From NCBI GenBank assembly GCA_020161795.1, contig JAIUOR010000060.1, forward strand, positions 62,001-126,000: DNA of 64,000 nt, in the 5' to 3' direction. Within the stretch, counting starts at the first letter, position 1, and every line of letters starts with the position of its first letter. The notes below the pieces were generated by a model that saw nothing but the letters and a program-made list of their open reading frames with translations, did not search any database and had not been told where the DNA came from. A program made the translations under genes and the position numbers. Shown piece by piece: positions 63,896 to 64,000 of the stretch. The DNA comes from Actinomycetota bacterium (GTDB taxonomy: Bacteria; Actinomycetota; Actinomycetes; Propionibacteriales; Propionibacteriaceae).

Positions 63896-64000
63896 ATGAC
63901 CTACGTGATCACCTTGCCCTGCGTGGATATCAAGGATCGCGCGTGCGTCGAGGAATGCCCGGTCGACTGCATCTACGAGGGCAACCGGATGCTCTACATC
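63896..64000 (+). CDS. fdxA: 7Fe ferredoxin (partial)
   Basis: The first 35 residues of a bacterial 7Fe (3Fe-4S plus 4Fe-4S) ferredoxin: [20 protein letters not shown] then CPVDCIYEG. The cysteine spacing C-x7-C-x3-CP, with CxxxCP leading to CIYEG, matches FdxA/FdxC-type proteins of actinobacteria. ATG follows GAGGAG by 9 nt. The gene continues past the window edge. It shares a symmetric -10 box with the gene on the other strand. Electron carrier, for example for cytochromes P450 or IspH-type enzymes. Confidence 0.93.
   Translation, partial: MTYVITLPCVDIKDRACVEECPVDCIYEGNRMLYI

Overview
This is a 64 kb chromosomal segment of a high-GC actinobacterium. The signs are very GC-rich third codon positions, an actinobacterial ctaE-qcrCAB respiratory operon, a GuaB1-type GMP reductase with CBS domains, a fused DnaQ/UvrC-type nuclease, and a Dcd of the actinobacterial kind. 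Gene content fits Propionibacteriales (for example Propionibacteriaceae), but no rRNA or marker here proves the family. No prophage, insertion sequence or CRISPR array was seen.

Layout. Positions 1-10000: S33 peptidase, rlmB-cysS, aldo/keto reductase, a DUF4032 protein, an orphan msmK/ugpC-type ABC ATPase, a DedA-like protein and a TetR regulator. 9600-13600: dcd, tRNA-Thr, manA with a small P-loop kinase, and guaB1. 13619-14357: the only gene-free stretch over 300 bp, holding three 71-bp inverted-repeat elements, shorter tandem repeats and a polypurine tract. 14358-20448: qcrB, qcrA, qcrC and ctaE on one strand, and a degenerate receiver-like gene plus trpD on the other. 20480-36200: housekeeping genes (prepilin peptidase, cyclophilin, Lrp-like domain, DEDD/GIY-YIG nuclease, MFS, xseAB, ispH, ilvA, rmuC, M18 peptidase, HAD-DUF952 fusion, ychF). 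36200-49550: a higB-like toxin relic, NUDIX, GntR/MFS pair, GNAT, HNH, DUF218, DUF4185, pullulanase-type debranching enzyme, transketolase, EamA and VanW proteins.

49550-62803 is the accessory part: a carbohydrate region. A DeoR regulator diverges from a CUT2-type (Lsr/Rha-like) ABC transporter, followed in one tightly coupled operon by split DhaK/DhaL kinase subunits, an FGGY kinase and an M29 metallopeptidase. A separate CUT1 transporter follows that has a binding protein and two permeases but no ATPase; the orphan MsmK-like ATPase at 6572-7666 is the obvious candidate to drive it. Two unrelated sugar kinases together suggest that one phosphorylates the imported sugar or polyol and the other a triose or tetrulose product; the substrate cannot be read from the sequence. 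The window ends with a divergent pair, an Rv0428c-like protein and a 7Fe ferredoxin (partial).

A window-wide feature is the promoter style. At least 23 genes have a TAnnnT-like hexamer ending 6-8 nt before an ATG or GTG, with no Shine-Dalgarno sequence, as expected for leaderless transcripts. Internal operon genes instead use SD sequences or 1-8 nt stop/start overlaps.
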